This document shows, in pieces, positions 1-8,381 of a stretch of 47,583 bases of DNA. The notes under the pieces were generated by a model that did no database searches, was not told the DNA's origin, and worked only from the letters and a program-made list of their open reading frames with translations. The first letter of the stretch is position 1, and the number at the start of each line of letters is the position of its first letter. The translations under genes and the position numbers were made by a program. Origin of the DNA: a virus; the IMG/VR virus record IMGVR_UViG_3300032298_000817, positions 1 through 47,583 of that record, one strand, 5' to 3'.

Positions 1-1178
1 CCGATAGTTTTTCTTGGAATAGATCCATTTCGTTCATAACCCACATAAAGGTCGTCAAATCCATCAGTACCAAAAGCATCATAAAGACCAGGAACATCGT
101 GGGGAGAGAAGAGTGTGATTTCTTCGTTGCGGATAAATCGTTCATAGAAGATTTTGCTGATTTGAATGGAATAGTCCAACTTGCGAACACGATTATCCTC
201 AGTTCCTTTATTATTTTTCAGTACTAGAATGTCCTTTATTTCTTGATGCCAGATAGGAAAGTGGACTGTAGCAGAACCACCTCTGATGCCGTTTTGTGTG
301 CAACTTCGTACAGTTGCTTCAAACTTTTTAAGGAAGGGGATAACACCTGTGTGTTGTACCTCTCCGCCTCTGATTTTACTGTTGATGCCACGGATTCTGC
401 CTGCGTTGATACCGATTCCAGCTCTTTGAGCAACATATTTGTAAATAGCCAAATCAGAGTGACCGATACTATCGAGGGTGTCATCAATATCAACGAGAAC
501 GCAAGAAGCATATTGCCTAAGTGGTGTTCTGACTCCTGCCATGATTGGCGTTGGGATGTTGATTTTGTGCTTGCTGATTGCGTCATAATACCTCTTAACG
601 TAGTCTAAACGTGTTTCCTTTGGATACTTAGAAAAAATAGTGGCGGCAATCAAGATATACATGAACTGGGGAGTCTCATAGAGATCTCCATTACTGCGAT
701 CCTGAACAAGATACTTGTCTACAACCTGCCTTAGTCCTGCATAGGTAAACAGATAATCTCTACTATGATCGATAAATGATTGAAGTTTTTCAAATTCTTC
801 TTCTGAATAGGCATTCAAAATTTCTTCATCATAAACCTTAGAGTCTACACATTTTTTAACATGCTCCAAGAGATTTGGAGATTCGTGCATACGACCAAAA
901 ATCTGTTTACGAATCGAAAATAGAAGAAGTCTGGCAGCAACAAATTGATAATTTGGATGTTCTAGATCAATTAAATCAGATGCGGAGCGAATTAAAATCT
1001 CCTGAACTTCAGCAGTAGTTATTCCATCATAAAACTGAATTCCGGATTTCATTTCAACTTGAGATGCGGATACTCCCGCCAAATCTCTACATGCCTCATC
1101 AACCATTATATGTAATTTATTCAGATCAAGATTTTCAGTATTTCCTGATCTTTTAACAACTGTTGTTCCGTTACTCAT
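1..1178 (-). CDS. nrdA: Ribonucleoside-diphosphate reductase alpha subunit, class Ia (partial, C-terminus off window)
   Basis: Reduces ribonucleotides to deoxyribonucleotides for phage DNA synthesis. The open frame starts at ATG 1176-1178 and stays open to position 1, giving the first 392 residues of a family usually 750-780 aa long. Residues 5-95 form an ATP-cone-type regulatory domain (VVKRSGNTENLDLNKLH, then KQIFG). The catalytic barrel begins with QYASCVLVD; Cys226 aligns with the active-site Cys225 of E. coli NrdA. The following part (RAGIGINAGRIRG, then HTGVIPF) is standard for class Ia. The start overlaps the primase stop by 4 nt (ATGA), so the two are translationally coupled. The frame continues to the edge without interruption, so no intron or intein lies in the part seen. 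Identification is secure; completeness cannot be judged. Confidence 0.95.
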   Translation of the reverse strand, partial: MSNGTTVVKRSGNTENLDLNKLHIMVDEACRDLAGVSASQVEMKSGIQFYDGITTAEVQEILIRSASDLIDLEHPNYQFVAARLLLFSIRKQIFGRMHESPNLLEHVKKCVDSKVYDEEILNAYSEEEFEKLQSFIDHSRDYLFTYAGLRQVVDKYLVQDRSNGDLYETPQFMYILIAATIFSKYPKETRLDYVKRYYDAISKHKINIPTPIMAGVRTPLRQYASCVLVDIDDTLDSIGHSDLAIYKYVAQRAGIGINAGRIRGINSKIRGGEVQHTGVIPFLKKFEATVRSCTQNGIRGGSATVHFPIWHQEIKDILVLKNNKGTEDNRVRKLDYSIQISKIFYERFIRNEEITLFSPHDVPGLYDAFGTDGFDDLYVGYERNGSIPRKTI

Positions 1179-2146
1179 ACCCTTTTCCATTCGATAAATT
1201 TGACTTTAGCTTCTAATCCTTTGTATGTATTTAATTTTAAAACATCCATGATGGAATGTCCTGAAATTGCCATATCATTAATATCCTTTTGTTTAATTGT
1301 AGATGGCCAAATAATGACCTTTTCTCCATTATTAATGCATTTTTCTATTCTCCTCACAATATCAATATTTCTGGGTTCATTATCATAAATCCAAACATAA
1401 TCACGAATGCCCAACGACTTAAGATCTCCATCTGCTCCACATAGAGCAATTGAATTTTCTACAAAAGTAGAATCAAAGGGACCCTCAGTAACATAAACTT
1501 CTTCATTCAAATTGAGATTATTCAAACCATAGATCTTCGGAGAATCTTCATTTAACATCACGGTAATATATTTAACATTACTGAATCCTAGTGCTCTTCC
1601 CTGAAATCCAATCAGAGAACCTTCAAAATCATACAACGGTATTATAATTCGACTTTCATCTTTTCTTATAATATCAAAAGTTTGTTTTTGAGTATTAGTC
1701 CATTGTTTAAATTTTTCGGCGAAGTAAAATTGATTTGAGTCTAGAAGTCTAGACTCTAGATACTTTTTTGAGATTTCATTCTCCGATGCCTTTGGCAGAT
1801 CTATCTTCTTCTTGAATATTGGTTTTTTAAAGTCAAATTTTGGTTCCTCTACAACAAAGTTCTTTCCGGTAAATCCTTGCTTAAATTTTTCTAATGAGAA
1901 CTGTTTATATAAGGTAGGATCTAATTGCTTTAGAAAATTGTTAAAGGATAAACTTGCACCACAATTATGACATTTAAAATTTGTGTTATTTTTTACTGAA
2001 TAAAGATATGCTCTAGTTTTGTTTTTATTTTTCTGGGAGTCACCACAAAGTGGACAACGAAAATTATAAAGATTAATTTTTATTTTTTTGAATTTTTCAA
2101 GTCTTGACGATAAAAGATTGATGTACTTATCGTCAGTTATATCCAT
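1175..2146 (-). CDS. 61: DNA primase (T4 gp61-like)
   Basis: Makes the RNA primers for lagging-strand synthesis with the gp41 helicase. The 323-aa protein opens with a zinc-binding domain (CPLCG near residue 25, CHNCG near residue 50), followed by a TOPRIM-like core: VTEGPFDSTF carries the conserved Glu and VWIYDNEPRN the acidic pair. The frame is open upstream to 2278, but ATG 2144-2146 is chosen because the upstream extension would overlap the neighbouring gene almost entirely and the family begins near this residue. A consensus-like sigma70 promoter (2177-2205) lies 30 nt upstream, inside the preceding gene. It is coupled to nrdA by an ATGA overlap. Confidence 0.9.
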   Translation of the reverse strand: MDITDDKYINLLSSRLEKFKKIKINLYNFRCPLCGDSQKNKNKTRAYLYSVKNNTNFKCHNCGASLSFNNFLKQLDPTLYKQFSLEKFKQGFTGKNFVVEEPKFDFKKPIFKKKIDLPKASENEISKKYLESRLLDSNQFYFAEKFKQWTNTQKQTFDIIRKDESRIIIPLYDFEGSLIGFQGRALGFSNVKYITVMLNEDSPKIYGLNNLNLNEEVYVTEGPFDSTFVENSIALCGADGDLKSLGIRDYVWIYDNEPRNIDIVRRIEKCINNGEKVIIWPSTIKQKDINDMAISGHSIMDVLKLNTYKGLEAKVKFIEWKRV

Positions 2147-2148
2147 AA

Positions 2149-2577
2149 TTATCTCTGAGTCGTGATACGTTCCTGTATTGTAGCACTGGTTGATCTGGGT
2201 GTCAAGATGCCTCCGGCAAGTTGGGAAATTATAGTTGCCACAGCAACTGAGGTTATTATAACTCCGATTGCTTGCCATTTGAATTTAAATAGATCTTCAA
2301 CTTTCTTCTCTAATTCATCAACTTTAGATTTCAATTCTAAATGTTCCTTTGTTCCATTGTTCTTCACATCATTAATTATAGTCATAATTATAGCGTCAGA
2401 TTTTCCAGATTGTTCTATTTTTTCTTCATGAACAGCAAGCATTTTGCTGATATTTTGATTTGTCTCACTAATCTTTTCAATGGCAGAATCAATTCTACTC
2501 ATCATTTGTTCGTATACATTAAGTCGTTCTTCGAGAACTGCTACTTTAGTATCTAGATGTGTAGATTGAATGTTCAT
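2149..2577 (-). CDS. Coiled-coil protein with one C-terminal membrane segment
   Basis: Function not recognised with certainty. The 142-aa protein has a long charged heptad-rich coiled coil (about residues 5-95, VAVLEERLNVYEQMMSRID, then KSKVDELEKKVEDLF) followed by a single hydrophobic segment (WQAIGVIITSVAVATIISQL, about 100-120) and a short polar tail. This layout resembles small phage XhlA/hemolysin-type membrane proteins and some lysis accessory proteins, but no specific motif supports a role. The ATG at 2575-2577 lies 5 nt after the stop of the preceding 70-aa gene, so they form one operon. Its 3' end carries the promoter of the primase gene. Confidence 0.75.
   Translation of the reverse strand: MNIQSTHLDTKVAVLEERLNVYEQMMSRIDSAIEKISETNQNISKMLAVHEEKIEQSGKSDAIIMTIINDVKNNGTKEHLELKSKVDELEKKVEDLFKFKWQAIGVIITSVAVATIISQLAGGILTPRSTSATIQERITTQR
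2177..2205 (-). promoter_or_regulatory. Sigma70-type promoter for primase-nrdA
   Basis: On the minus strand a perfect -35 TTGACA (2200-2205) is separated by 17 nt from the -10 TACAAT (2177-2182), which is preceded by TGC (extended -10). The expected start of transcription is near 2170, about 25 nt before the primase ATG. The promoter is embedded in the last codons of the 2149-2577 gene, so it supplies primase and nrdA independently of the late genes upstream. Confidence 0.8.
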
Positions 2578-2582
2578 CGGAA

Positions 2583-2795
2583 TTATGGTTGTGGAGGTTT
2601 TCTTTTTTCTAACCAGTTTTTGCGGAATCCAGTTCCATATATGTATTTATTTTGTTTTTTTACTGGTGGAGTATCACCTGCTTCTACAGTTCCGGCAATT
2701 TTACCACCAGCAAGACTATTAGTTGGAGTCATTGCTACTGCCCCATCTTCACGAAGATTACGGATAATACCAATAATTCTATCTACTTTATCCAT
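2583..2795 (-). CDS. Small conserved phage protein, function unknown
   Basis: A 70-aa protein (MDKVDRIIGIIRNLREDG, then TGFRKNWLEKRKPPQP) with an N-terminal amphipathic helix and a basic proline-containing tail. No catalytic or membrane motif is visible. Start ATG 2793-2795 overlaps the stop of the upstream 123-aa gene by 1 nt (TAATG), and the next gene follows after 5 nt, so it is the middle member of a tight three-gene cluster behind a virion protein gene. The linkage suggests a structural or assembly accessory, but this is inference. Confidence 0.7.
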   Translation of the reverse strand: MDKVDRIIGIIRNLREDGAVAMTPTNSLAGGKIAGTVEAGDTPPVKKQNKYIYGTGFRKNWLEKRKPPQP

Positions 2796-3166
2796 TAAAT
2801 CTTTTGCAATTTTTCAGAACATTCTAGATCTTCTTCTATTATATTAATTTCAGTCTTCGGATAAGACGGCAATCGATTTAAAAATACCAGAAAACTTTTT
2901 ATAGAAGGCCACAGTTCCTTTTCTAAATTATAAAAAAGTAAAGGAACTGCAGCATCATCAAAAACATTAAACAAAACAGTCAGATGATTTAAAATTAAAT
3001 GAATTTTAAGTTCACCTGTATTTTTATAACGTTTCAGTAATCTTTTGATATATTTAATTCTCTTCAAATCATCATCAAAATCTTCTTTCGTCAATGCTTG
3101 AGGATTATCATAGAATTTTATAGCAAACAGCAAATAATTGCCTTCATTCAATTCATCAAATCTCAT
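2795..3166 (-). CDS. Conserved phage protein, function unknown, helical
   Basis: A 123-aa, mostly helical protein (MRFDELNEGNYLLFAIKFYD; LNHLTVLFNVFDDAAVPLLF; LWPSIKSFLVFLNRLP). I do not recognise a characterised family, although proteins of this kind occur next to virion genes in T4-like cyanophages. No signal peptide or obvious membrane span. It starts 6 nt after the stop of the 3173-3730 virion protein gene and ends in a 1-nt overlap with the 70-aa gene, so it is probably co-transcribed from the late promoter at 3761-3768. Confidence 0.75.
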   Translation of the reverse strand: MRFDELNEGNYLLFAIKFYDNPQALTKEDFDDDLKRIKYIKRLLKRYKNTGELKIHLILNHLTVLFNVFDDAAVPLLFYNLEKELWPSIKSFLVFLNRLPSYPKTEINIIEEDLECSEKLQKI

Positions 3167-3172
3167 ATATTA

Positions 3173-3730
3173 TCAGGAATCTGGGTATACGGCATCATCG
3201 GCAGCGTCACCAGTAACAGTATAAGAAGCAGTTCCAGATGAAATTCCAGAGAACGCAACAAGAACTTCTGTCTTAACTCTCAGAGTGTTGTGCATATCCA
3301 TATAAGTATGAACACCAACCCAACCAGCGTGTGCTGACTTATAAATGGAACTAGTGGATACTGCAACTGCTTGCTCATATTGATCAACACCATAAATTCC
3401 ATTGGTTAACCCAGTTGATGTAGTTTGAATATTTGCATAGTTAGTATCTTCTAGAGTATAAATTGGTTTATCAGTTAGTGTGTATCCAACACCAGAAATT
3501 ACTGCACCACTCAAATACTGTGTAGTGGCAATTGAAATAACTCTTTCAGAAGTAACACCAGAAATTACTGCCTGACCAAATGTTCCACCAACTCCAATAA
3601 CAATTACTGTACCCGTAGAAATTCCTGCAGATCCAAATGAAGTTCCAGTTCCAGTAATAATTTTTGCTGTATAATCTACCGCTACCGTCCCAGGAGAGAA
3701 GATTCCATCAGCGTTTCCCCAGAGTGCCAT
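3173..3730 (-). CDS. Virion structural protein (beta-rich)
   Basis: A 185-aa protein very rich in Gly, Thr, Ser and Val and almost free of charged runs, beginning MALWGNADGIFSPGTVAVDY. This composition and the MALWGN start are typical of small virion proteins of T4-like cyanophages. It is predicted to be all beta, as in decoration or neck proteins. The start is ATG 3728-3730, and a canonical late promoter TATAAATA lies 31 nt upstream at 3761-3768, directly behind a terminator. That arrangement supports late expression. The exact location in the particle is unknown. Confidence 0.75.
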   Translation of the reverse strand: MALWGNADGIFSPGTVAVDYTAKIITGTGTSFGSAGISTGTVIVIGVGGTFGQAVISGVTSERVISIATTQYLSGAVISGVGYTLTDKPIYTLEDTNYANIQTTSTGLTNGIYGVDQYEQAVAVSTSSIYKSAHAGWVGVHTYMDMHNTLRVKTEVLVAFSGISSGTASYTVTGDAADDAVYPDS

Positions 3731-3760
3731 TTTTTTACCTTTTACTATTTTACTTAATAA

Positions 3761-3768
3761 TATTTATA
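3761..3768 (-). promoter_or_regulatory. Late promoter TATAAATA for the 3173-3730 gene
   Basis: Exact T4-type late motif on the minus strand. Its first T is the last T of the terminator T-run (3768-3774), and it lies about 31 nt before the ATG at 3730. Such 8-mers occur by chance in AT-rich DNA, so the support is the position, not the motif alone. Confidence 0.75.
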
Positions 3769-3796
3769 AAAAAAGGAGATCTTCATTTAGATCCCC
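3768..3796 (-). terminator. Intrinsic terminator
   Basis: In the minus-strand transcript GGGGATCT and AGATCTCC pair over 8 bp (one G-U) around a 6-nt loop and are followed by seven T. It ends the transcript from the 3818-5404 genes and runs directly into the late promoter of the next gene. Confidence 0.85.
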
Positions 3797-3817
3797 TTTA
3801 ATTAATTTTAACTTAAT

Positions 3818-4003
3818 TCAGGGTGTTAAATCTTTACCACCCTTTGCTTTTAGTTGTCCTTGGACTTGTAAAAGAATGAGTGAAAGAAGTCCGTTTGCTT
3901 TGATTTTTGGGATTGCTCCAAGTGTTTCCGAAACTGCAAAAAGAACAGTTGCGATAAGTGCTTGATTAGCGGTTGCCCAAGCGATAATTGCTGCGATTGA
4001 CAT
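3818..4003 (-). CDS. Small hydrophobic protein
   Basis: A 61-aa protein with a hydrophobic first half (AAIIAWATANQALIATVLFAV) that could form one membrane-spanning helix, then a short amphipathic stretch and a Lys/Gly-rich end (QLKAKGGKDLTP). Translation initiation looks strong: AGGAGG lies 7 nt before ATG 4001-4003. A holin-like or membrane-anchored role is possible but unproven; a single span and no partner lysin nearby argue for caution. It follows the 4043-5404 gene and is closed by the terminator at 3768-3796. Confidence 0.75.
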   Translation of the reverse strand: MSIAAIIAWATANQALIATVLFAVSETLGAIPKIKANGLLSLILLQVQGQLKAKGGKDLTP

Positions 4004-4042
4004 AATGACCTCCTAATATATCTGTTATTATTTAGTAATAAA

Positions 4043-5404
4043 TTATCTCATACTTGGGTTTCTACCACGAGCATCTAATGATGGGTGATTGTTATAATCT
4101 TCATCATCATATTCTTCTTTAGATTTTCTTTTATTCTCCTGATTTGCTTGTTGTGCCAGTATTTTTTTATTTTTTTGTCTTCCTAAATCAGCATCAGCGG
4201 AATTTTGTTGTTTTGCGAGATAGTCCATTCCCGGTCTTTTAGTTTTGGATCTCATAGAAGTTAAAGATGCCTTAACTCCAAGATGTGTTTCATCAATCAC
4301 TTCACCTTCTGGTTCATAAGACATTTTAAGACCAATTGCTCTCAATTTGTTCTTAATTAAATTGCGCTTAGTTCCCATGGATCTTGAATCTTCTTCCCCA
4401 TCTGTATTTTCAGAATCGGAACCACAATCAGTTTCTTCCGCAACTTTTTTTGCTGTTTTAGTAGCAGTTGCATACATTACTTCTTCACCACGTCCAGGAT
4501 ATCTTTTTTCAAAATCTGCTTTTTTACCTTTCATAGATTTCACTATTTCTTCTTTCTTTGAAGTTTCTGCACTAGTCAAAGTTTTTTCGCTGATTAAATT
4601 GAGGAACTTTCTAGTGGAAAGACTTTCACGTTGCATTGAATGTGTGGGAGCGTCTGGAAATACTTTAATAGTATTCTTTCCAGTCATAGGTTTTAATGTG
4701 TTTTGATTTTGATCTCTACCACTTGGATTTTTCTTTTCTTCTAAAGATTCCCTAACACTAGAAGTATCCTTACCATTAGGAACTCCACCTTTTTTGCGTT
4801 GGATTGCATTATGAACAGCACCTGCATGTTCTTTAGCACCACTTTCAACTTTTCCATCACCATCATAATCTTTACCCATTCCAGATTTTTGATCTTCTGG
4901 TGGTTGGGAATCAACCATTTCTACGGATTCCACATTTGGATTTGTGCGAAGTTCACTCATTCTAGCACGATCTGCCCAACGAGTATATGAAGATCCGTTC
5001 TTGTATTTAATTTGAACCCAATAAAGAGTTTCTCCAGCTCTATTTTTTTTCATCAATTCTTCCAAATACTCTTCACCTAAAGTACTTGGTTCTTCAATAC
5101 CTTCAACAAATACTTTGAATAGTGCATTTGCTACAATATTGGAAGCAGATTCTTTAACATTATGCTCGCCGCCAAATAGAAGTTTTTTTGCCATTGCTTT
5201 TACCGTTGAAGAGGAAGTTGATTTGTTGAGTTCTTGAGCATATGCCTGCTTAATAAGAGCAGGATTTACTTTTTGAGTATTACCAATAGATTTATTGACT
5301 TTATATCTTACATCATAAGCAAGTTGTCTAGCTTGTTTTTCCAGTTGTACTTTAGTTCCCCCAGAACCAGCAACTGGAATTTCTTCAAAAATTTTATTAG
5401 TCAT
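4043..5404 (-). CDS. Putative virion/prohead protein with calcium-loop motif
   Basis: A 453-aa hydrophilic protein. The N-terminal 150 residues are helical. A segment around residue 180 (GKDYDGDGKVES) matches an EF-hand/dockerin-like DxDxDG loop found in many cyanophage virion proteins. The rest is highly charged and low in complexity (TDCGSDSENTDGEEDSR; KRKSKEEYDDEDYNN), suggesting disorder. I do not recognise a T4 counterpart. A late promoter CATAAATA lies 32-39 nt upstream of ATG 5402-5404, inside the 3' end of the preceding gene, so it should be expressed late. A scaffold-associated or internal-head role is inferred from charge, context and late control. Confidence 0.7.
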   Translation of the reverse strand: MTNKIFEEIPVAGSGGTKVQLEKQARQLAYDVRYKVNKSIGNTQKVNPALIKQAYAQELNKSTSSSTVKAMAKKLLFGGEHNVKESASNIVANALFKVFVEGIEEPSTLGEEYLEELMKKNRAGETLYWVQIKYKNGSSYTRWADRARMSELRTNPNVESVEMVDSQPPEDQKSGMGKDYDGDGKVESGAKEHAGAVHNAIQRKKGGVPNGKDTSSVRESLEEKKNPSGRDQNQNTLKPMTGKNTIKVFPDAPTHSMQRESLSTRKFLNLISEKTLTSAETSKKEEIVKSMKGKKADFEKRYPGRGEEVMYATATKTAKKVAEETDCGSDSENTDGEEDSRSMGTKRNLIKNKLRAIGLKMSYEPEGEVIDETHLGVKASLTSMRSKTKRPGMDYLAKQQNSADADLGRQKNKKILAQQANQENKRKSKEEYDDEDYNNHPSLDARGRNPSMR

Positions 5405-5418
5405 TGGGAAATCTAATA

Positions 5419-6744
5419 CTACTTTTTTCTATATTTATTTATGAAATTGATTCCGTATGCTTTTTGACCATATGCTAAGTTCTGAGAGTTGGATCCAATC
5501 GCTCCTGGAGTTTTATTGGAAGCATATTTAAAAAATCCGGTAGTTCCTACAAGAGTATTGGGTTTACCTGGACTTCTCATTTCACTATCCATTTTTTTCT
5601 CAGTATATTTGGAAGATTCTGAAACATCTCTAATCCACGATTTAAACATAATATTTTCTTCACTTACACAGATGAGATAATTTGTCCCTCTGCGTATAAT
5701 TCTACCAACCACTCCAGTATTCAAATTTTCAACTAAAGATCCAAGTCTAAAAATATTATCAGAAATATAATTTTCCCTTAAATTTTTCCAATCAAATTTA
5801 GGAGCAATTTTCCATATCTCACAATCTTCTTTAATATTCATTGCCTGACGAATGGTATTGAATAATTCCATTGCCGTATTTTCATCAATACCTTGAGGAA
5901 GGCATGAAGTAAAAGTATCAAAATCTCCTTCAGCAGCAGCAATTCTCATTTTAGAAGAAGAAACACCTTCAACTCCTTCAGAATCAGGATCTCTATTACC
6001 TGCAGATATTACGCTAATATTATCAAATTGATATAACTGACCATTATAAGTATTTGCCAAATTTTCAAATTCAGGAACTCTATTTGCTCCAGAAATTATT
6101 TGAACATTAGTATAACCATCAATATGAGCTCTTTTAAGAACATCAAAAATATTTTTATTATTTACATCATTGACTATTCTTTCTCCATGTTGAGGGAATA
6201 GTTTTCTCATATATGAAATTTTAGTATCTGCATCTATAGGATTTTGCTTATTGTCCTGAGTTCTGGAAGGAACAATAATATAATCCTCACCATTAGATGC
6301 AGTAGCCGCCATATCCAATAGTTTTTGGTGCCCAGAAGTTGGAGGATTAAAACGACCAAATGCGATGGTAAGTGTTCCCTTATTTTTCTCTACCTGGGGT
6401 GGACCTGCAGGTGCTTGTGGTTGTTGCGCTGTCGGATCTTCTGGTGGCAGTTGTTCTGGGGGAAGTTGTTCTTGTGGAACTTGCTCAGGGGGAACTTCTG
6501 GTTGTGCTTGTTGTTCATAAGATCCCTGAGATAATTTCTTATCCTGTTCATTTTGTTTAGGATCTTTTGCTCCAATTCTTTGATTCTTATTATAAAACTT
6601 TAACTCTCCACCCTCAGTTTTAGCAACAAATTCTCCGGTTGCTCTATCATACCATCCACCATGATTGTCCCCAACAAGACCCATACGCTTTGCCTGTTGA
6701 GCACCACGAGTTGCTTCATTTAAAAACTGAAAGAAACTTTTCAT
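5419..6744 (-). CDS. Nucleotidyltransferase-fold protein with capsid-targeting leader
   Basis: A 441-aa protein in four parts. Residues 1-11 (MKSFFQFLNEA) match the T4 capsid-targeting sequence of the internal proteins (MKTYQEFIAEA) and contain a gp21-type cleavage site, LNE10|A11. Residues about 78-118 are a Pro/Gln-rich linker. Residues about 124-300 are a cytidylyltransferase/NMNAT-type domain: GRFNPPTSGH (130-139) is the HxGH-class nucleotide motif with Thr/Ser in place of the first His, and VSSSKMR (261-267) is the ISSTxxR-class motif. The C-terminal part contains a small beta module (GVVGRIIRRGTNYLICVSEE). It lies in a head/virion gene cluster. Inference: it is packaged in the prohead, processed, and possibly ejected with the DNA. 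Substrate unknown. Confidence 0.75.
   Translation of the reverse strand: MKSFFQFLNEATRGAQQAKRMGLVGDNHGGWYDRATGEFVAKTEGGELKFYNKNQRIGAKDPKQNEQDKKLSQGSYEQQAQPEVPPEQVPQEQLPPEQLPPEDPTAQQPQAPAGPPQVEKNKGTLTIAFGRFNPPTSGHQKLLDMAATASNGEDYIIVPSRTQDNKQNPIDADTKISYMRKLFPQHGERIVNDVNNKNIFDVLKRAHIDGYTNVQIISGANRVPEFENLANTYNGQLYQFDNISVISAGNRDPDSEGVEGVSSSKMRIAAAEGDFDTFTSCLPQGIDENTAMELFNTIRQAMNIKEDCEIWKIAPKFDWKNLRENYISDNIFRLGSLVENLNTGVVGRIIRRGTNYLICVSEENIMFKSWIRDVSESSKYTEKKMDSEMRSPGKPNTLVGTTGFFKYASNKTPGAIGSNSQNLAYGQKAYGINFINKYRKK
5436..5443 (-). promoter_or_regulatory. Late promoter CATAAATA for the 4043-5404 gene
   Basis: Minus strand CATAAATA, followed by AATATAG, 32 nt before the start at 5404. The downstream extension (ATAAATAAATATAG) is shared with the late promoter in front of gp22 at 38081-38088, which supports function. 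It lies within the last codons of the 5419-6744 gene. Confidence 0.7.
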
Positions 6745-6752
6745 TACTTATC

Positions 6753-7259
6753 CTAATATTTTTGAGTTAAATCTACCATCCTTGTGACAGTTTGTAAATT
6801 GATATAAGATACAAAAGTCATATGAATTGATTTTTGATTTGACAAAATAAATTTTAACCCATCTTCTTTAATCTTTAAATATTTATTCTTTATTTTAGTT
6901 ACCTTCTGCGTTGATATTTCATAATCCATAAGAACAGAGTAATATCTCAGAAAATTTGCAACTACATCTCTAGTTTGTGGAATATTATGCCTAAGTTTAA
7001 TATAAGACTTAAAAAATTCTTTAAATATTTCTACTATCAATGATTTAGATTTATCTGTAATCACCAATACATCTAAAAATTTGGACGCTTGTTTAACCGA
7101 AGATTCTGCACGACGAATAGCAGATCCATAATTCTGCAATTCTAATTTATTAAAGTTATTTCGAGAATTTTTACCAGTTGAACGAAGTTTTTCAATTACT
7201 TCAAGTGCTCCAGCAGATCCTTTATTTAAAATAGTGTCTTCTAGAATTTTATTTTTCAT
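6753..7259 (-). CDS. Conserved helical phage protein, function unknown
   Basis: A 168-aa basic, predominantly helical protein (MKNKILEDTILNKG; NYGSAIRRAESSVKQASKFL; VVANFLRYYSVLMDYEIST). No enzymatic motif is visible. It overlaps the end of the upstream 7249-8349 gene by 11 nt and lies 8 nt before the nucleotidyltransferase gene, so the three form one transcription unit. A virion or assembly role is suggested only by its neighbours. Confidence 0.7.
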   Translation of the reverse strand: MKNKILEDTILNKGSAGALEVIEKLRSTGKNSRNNFNKLELQNYGSAIRRAESSVKQASKFLDVLVITDKSKSLIVEIFKEFFKSYIKLRHNIPQTRDVVANFLRYYSVLMDYEISTQKVTKIKNKYLKIKEDGLKFILSNQKSIHMTFVSYINLQTVTRMVDLTQKY

Positions 7260-8349
7260 CTACTATTTCCTGTGATCCAGTACGCTTTTCCATATATCTA
7301 TAAGGAAAAATACCACTCCTTACACCCAATAATGGAGTCTTTCCAGAAATCTTAATGATTCTAGATCCTTCACCTTTACGAGCACCAAGAACTGGTTCAT
7401 ATGCACCTGATAGTTTTGAAATTTCTCCCTTAAGAATAATCTTAGTAGTAAACTTTAAAATTACTATTATATTATTCCCAATTTGCGAAGAAGTAAGAAT
7501 TGGTTGTCCCTGAACGATAAAATCTACACTATCATATCCAGGTTTTAATCTATAATTTTCACCAAAAACTGCTTTATTTTTCAAATTAGAATCCCTAATT
7601 TTTTTATATAAAGGAGTTCCATTCCATCTATCAATTACTTGCCCGTTGAATTCGACAACTTCTTCATGACTTTCAATTGATACTCCTGCTCTTTTGGTTA
7701 ATCCCCCATACTGACTAAAATCGTCTGCTCCTCCACCGTCTTTATAAGATAAAAATCCAATTTCATTTCCAAATTTATCTACAATCACAAAATCCGCTTT
7801 AGTATCTCCAACTCCCCCAACAATACCTATAACATTTTCAAATTTTTTAGTTCTAATGTATAAAGTTACTGGAAGTTTATGTCCAAGTTCTTCAATTTTT
7901 TTGTTTATTGTTGCTATCACATCAATTTGAATTCTATTTCTAGGTCTTCTTTCCAATCTCCTATTCAATTTAAATATATTAACTAATCCTTCATTCCATA
8001 TATCATAATTTTTATCATCAGTACCATCCTGATATTTAAATGCTATTCTTATTTCTTTTTCATTTCTTCCTATTTTTTTATACTTGGAAGAAGAAATTAT
8101 AAGTTGATCAAAACTACTTCCAGGAAGTCTTTTCTGTACAAATTCAATTTTTGATCTCAACAATAATTCGGCAACTATAGTCAAATTACTAGATCTTCCA
8201 TTTCCTTTTATTAATATTTTATTAATTTGAACATTACTTTTTTCATTGTCAACAAAGTTATCACCCTTCACAACTTTTCTATTAGAATTTGCAACACTGC
8301 TTTGAATAAATTGAAATATTTGCTCAGAGGTTTTATCAGTTACTGCCAT
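7249..8349 (-). CDS. Conserved phage protein with possible nuclease-like motif
   Basis: A 366-aa protein without a firm family assignment. The central part contains TKADFVIVDKFGNEIGFLSYKDGG (residues 183-206, quoted here only as its two halves TKADFVIVD and FLSYKDGG), a strand-turn-strand with Asp186 and Ser201-x-Lys203. This resembles the D...(D/E/S)xK core of PD-(D/E)xK-like folds, but the usual acidic residue before the Lys is replaced by Ser, so activity is doubtful. The C-terminal third is beta-rich. ATG 8347-8349 lies 32 nt downstream of the tRNA. A weak late-like element (TAAATA core near 8377) is possible. It heads the operon that includes the nucleotidyltransferase gene. Confidence 0.6.
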   Translation of the reverse strand: MAVTDKTSEQIFQFIQSSVANSNRKVVKGDNFVDNEKSNVQINKILIKGNGRSSNLTIVAELLLRSKIEFVQKRLPGSSFDQLIISSSKYKKIGRNEKEIRIAFKYQDGTDDKNYDIWNEGLVNIFKLNRRLERRPRNRIQIDVIATINKKIEELGHKLPVTLYIRTKKFENVIGIVGGVGDTKADFVIVDKFGNEIGFLSYKDGGGADDFSQYGGLTKRAGVSIESHEEVVEFNGQVIDRWNGTPLYKKIRDSNLKNKAVFGENYRLKPGYDSVDFIVQGQPILTSSQIGNNIIVILKFTTKIILKGEISKLSGAYEPVLGARKGEGSRIIKISGKTPLLGVRSGIFPYRYMEKRTGSQEIVDEK

Positions 8350-8381
8350 TACTCAAATTAAAACTATTTGGATTATTTAGA

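Noticed and set aside
236-586. 116-aa minus-strand frame in the left part
   Set aside because: It is out of frame with nrdA, which stays open through the whole region with conserved residues. The frame is a shadow.
3818-4003. Holin assignment for the 61-aa hydrophobic protein
   Set aside because: Only one hydrophobic stretch and no lysis gene nearby; the evidence supports only a small membrane-type protein.
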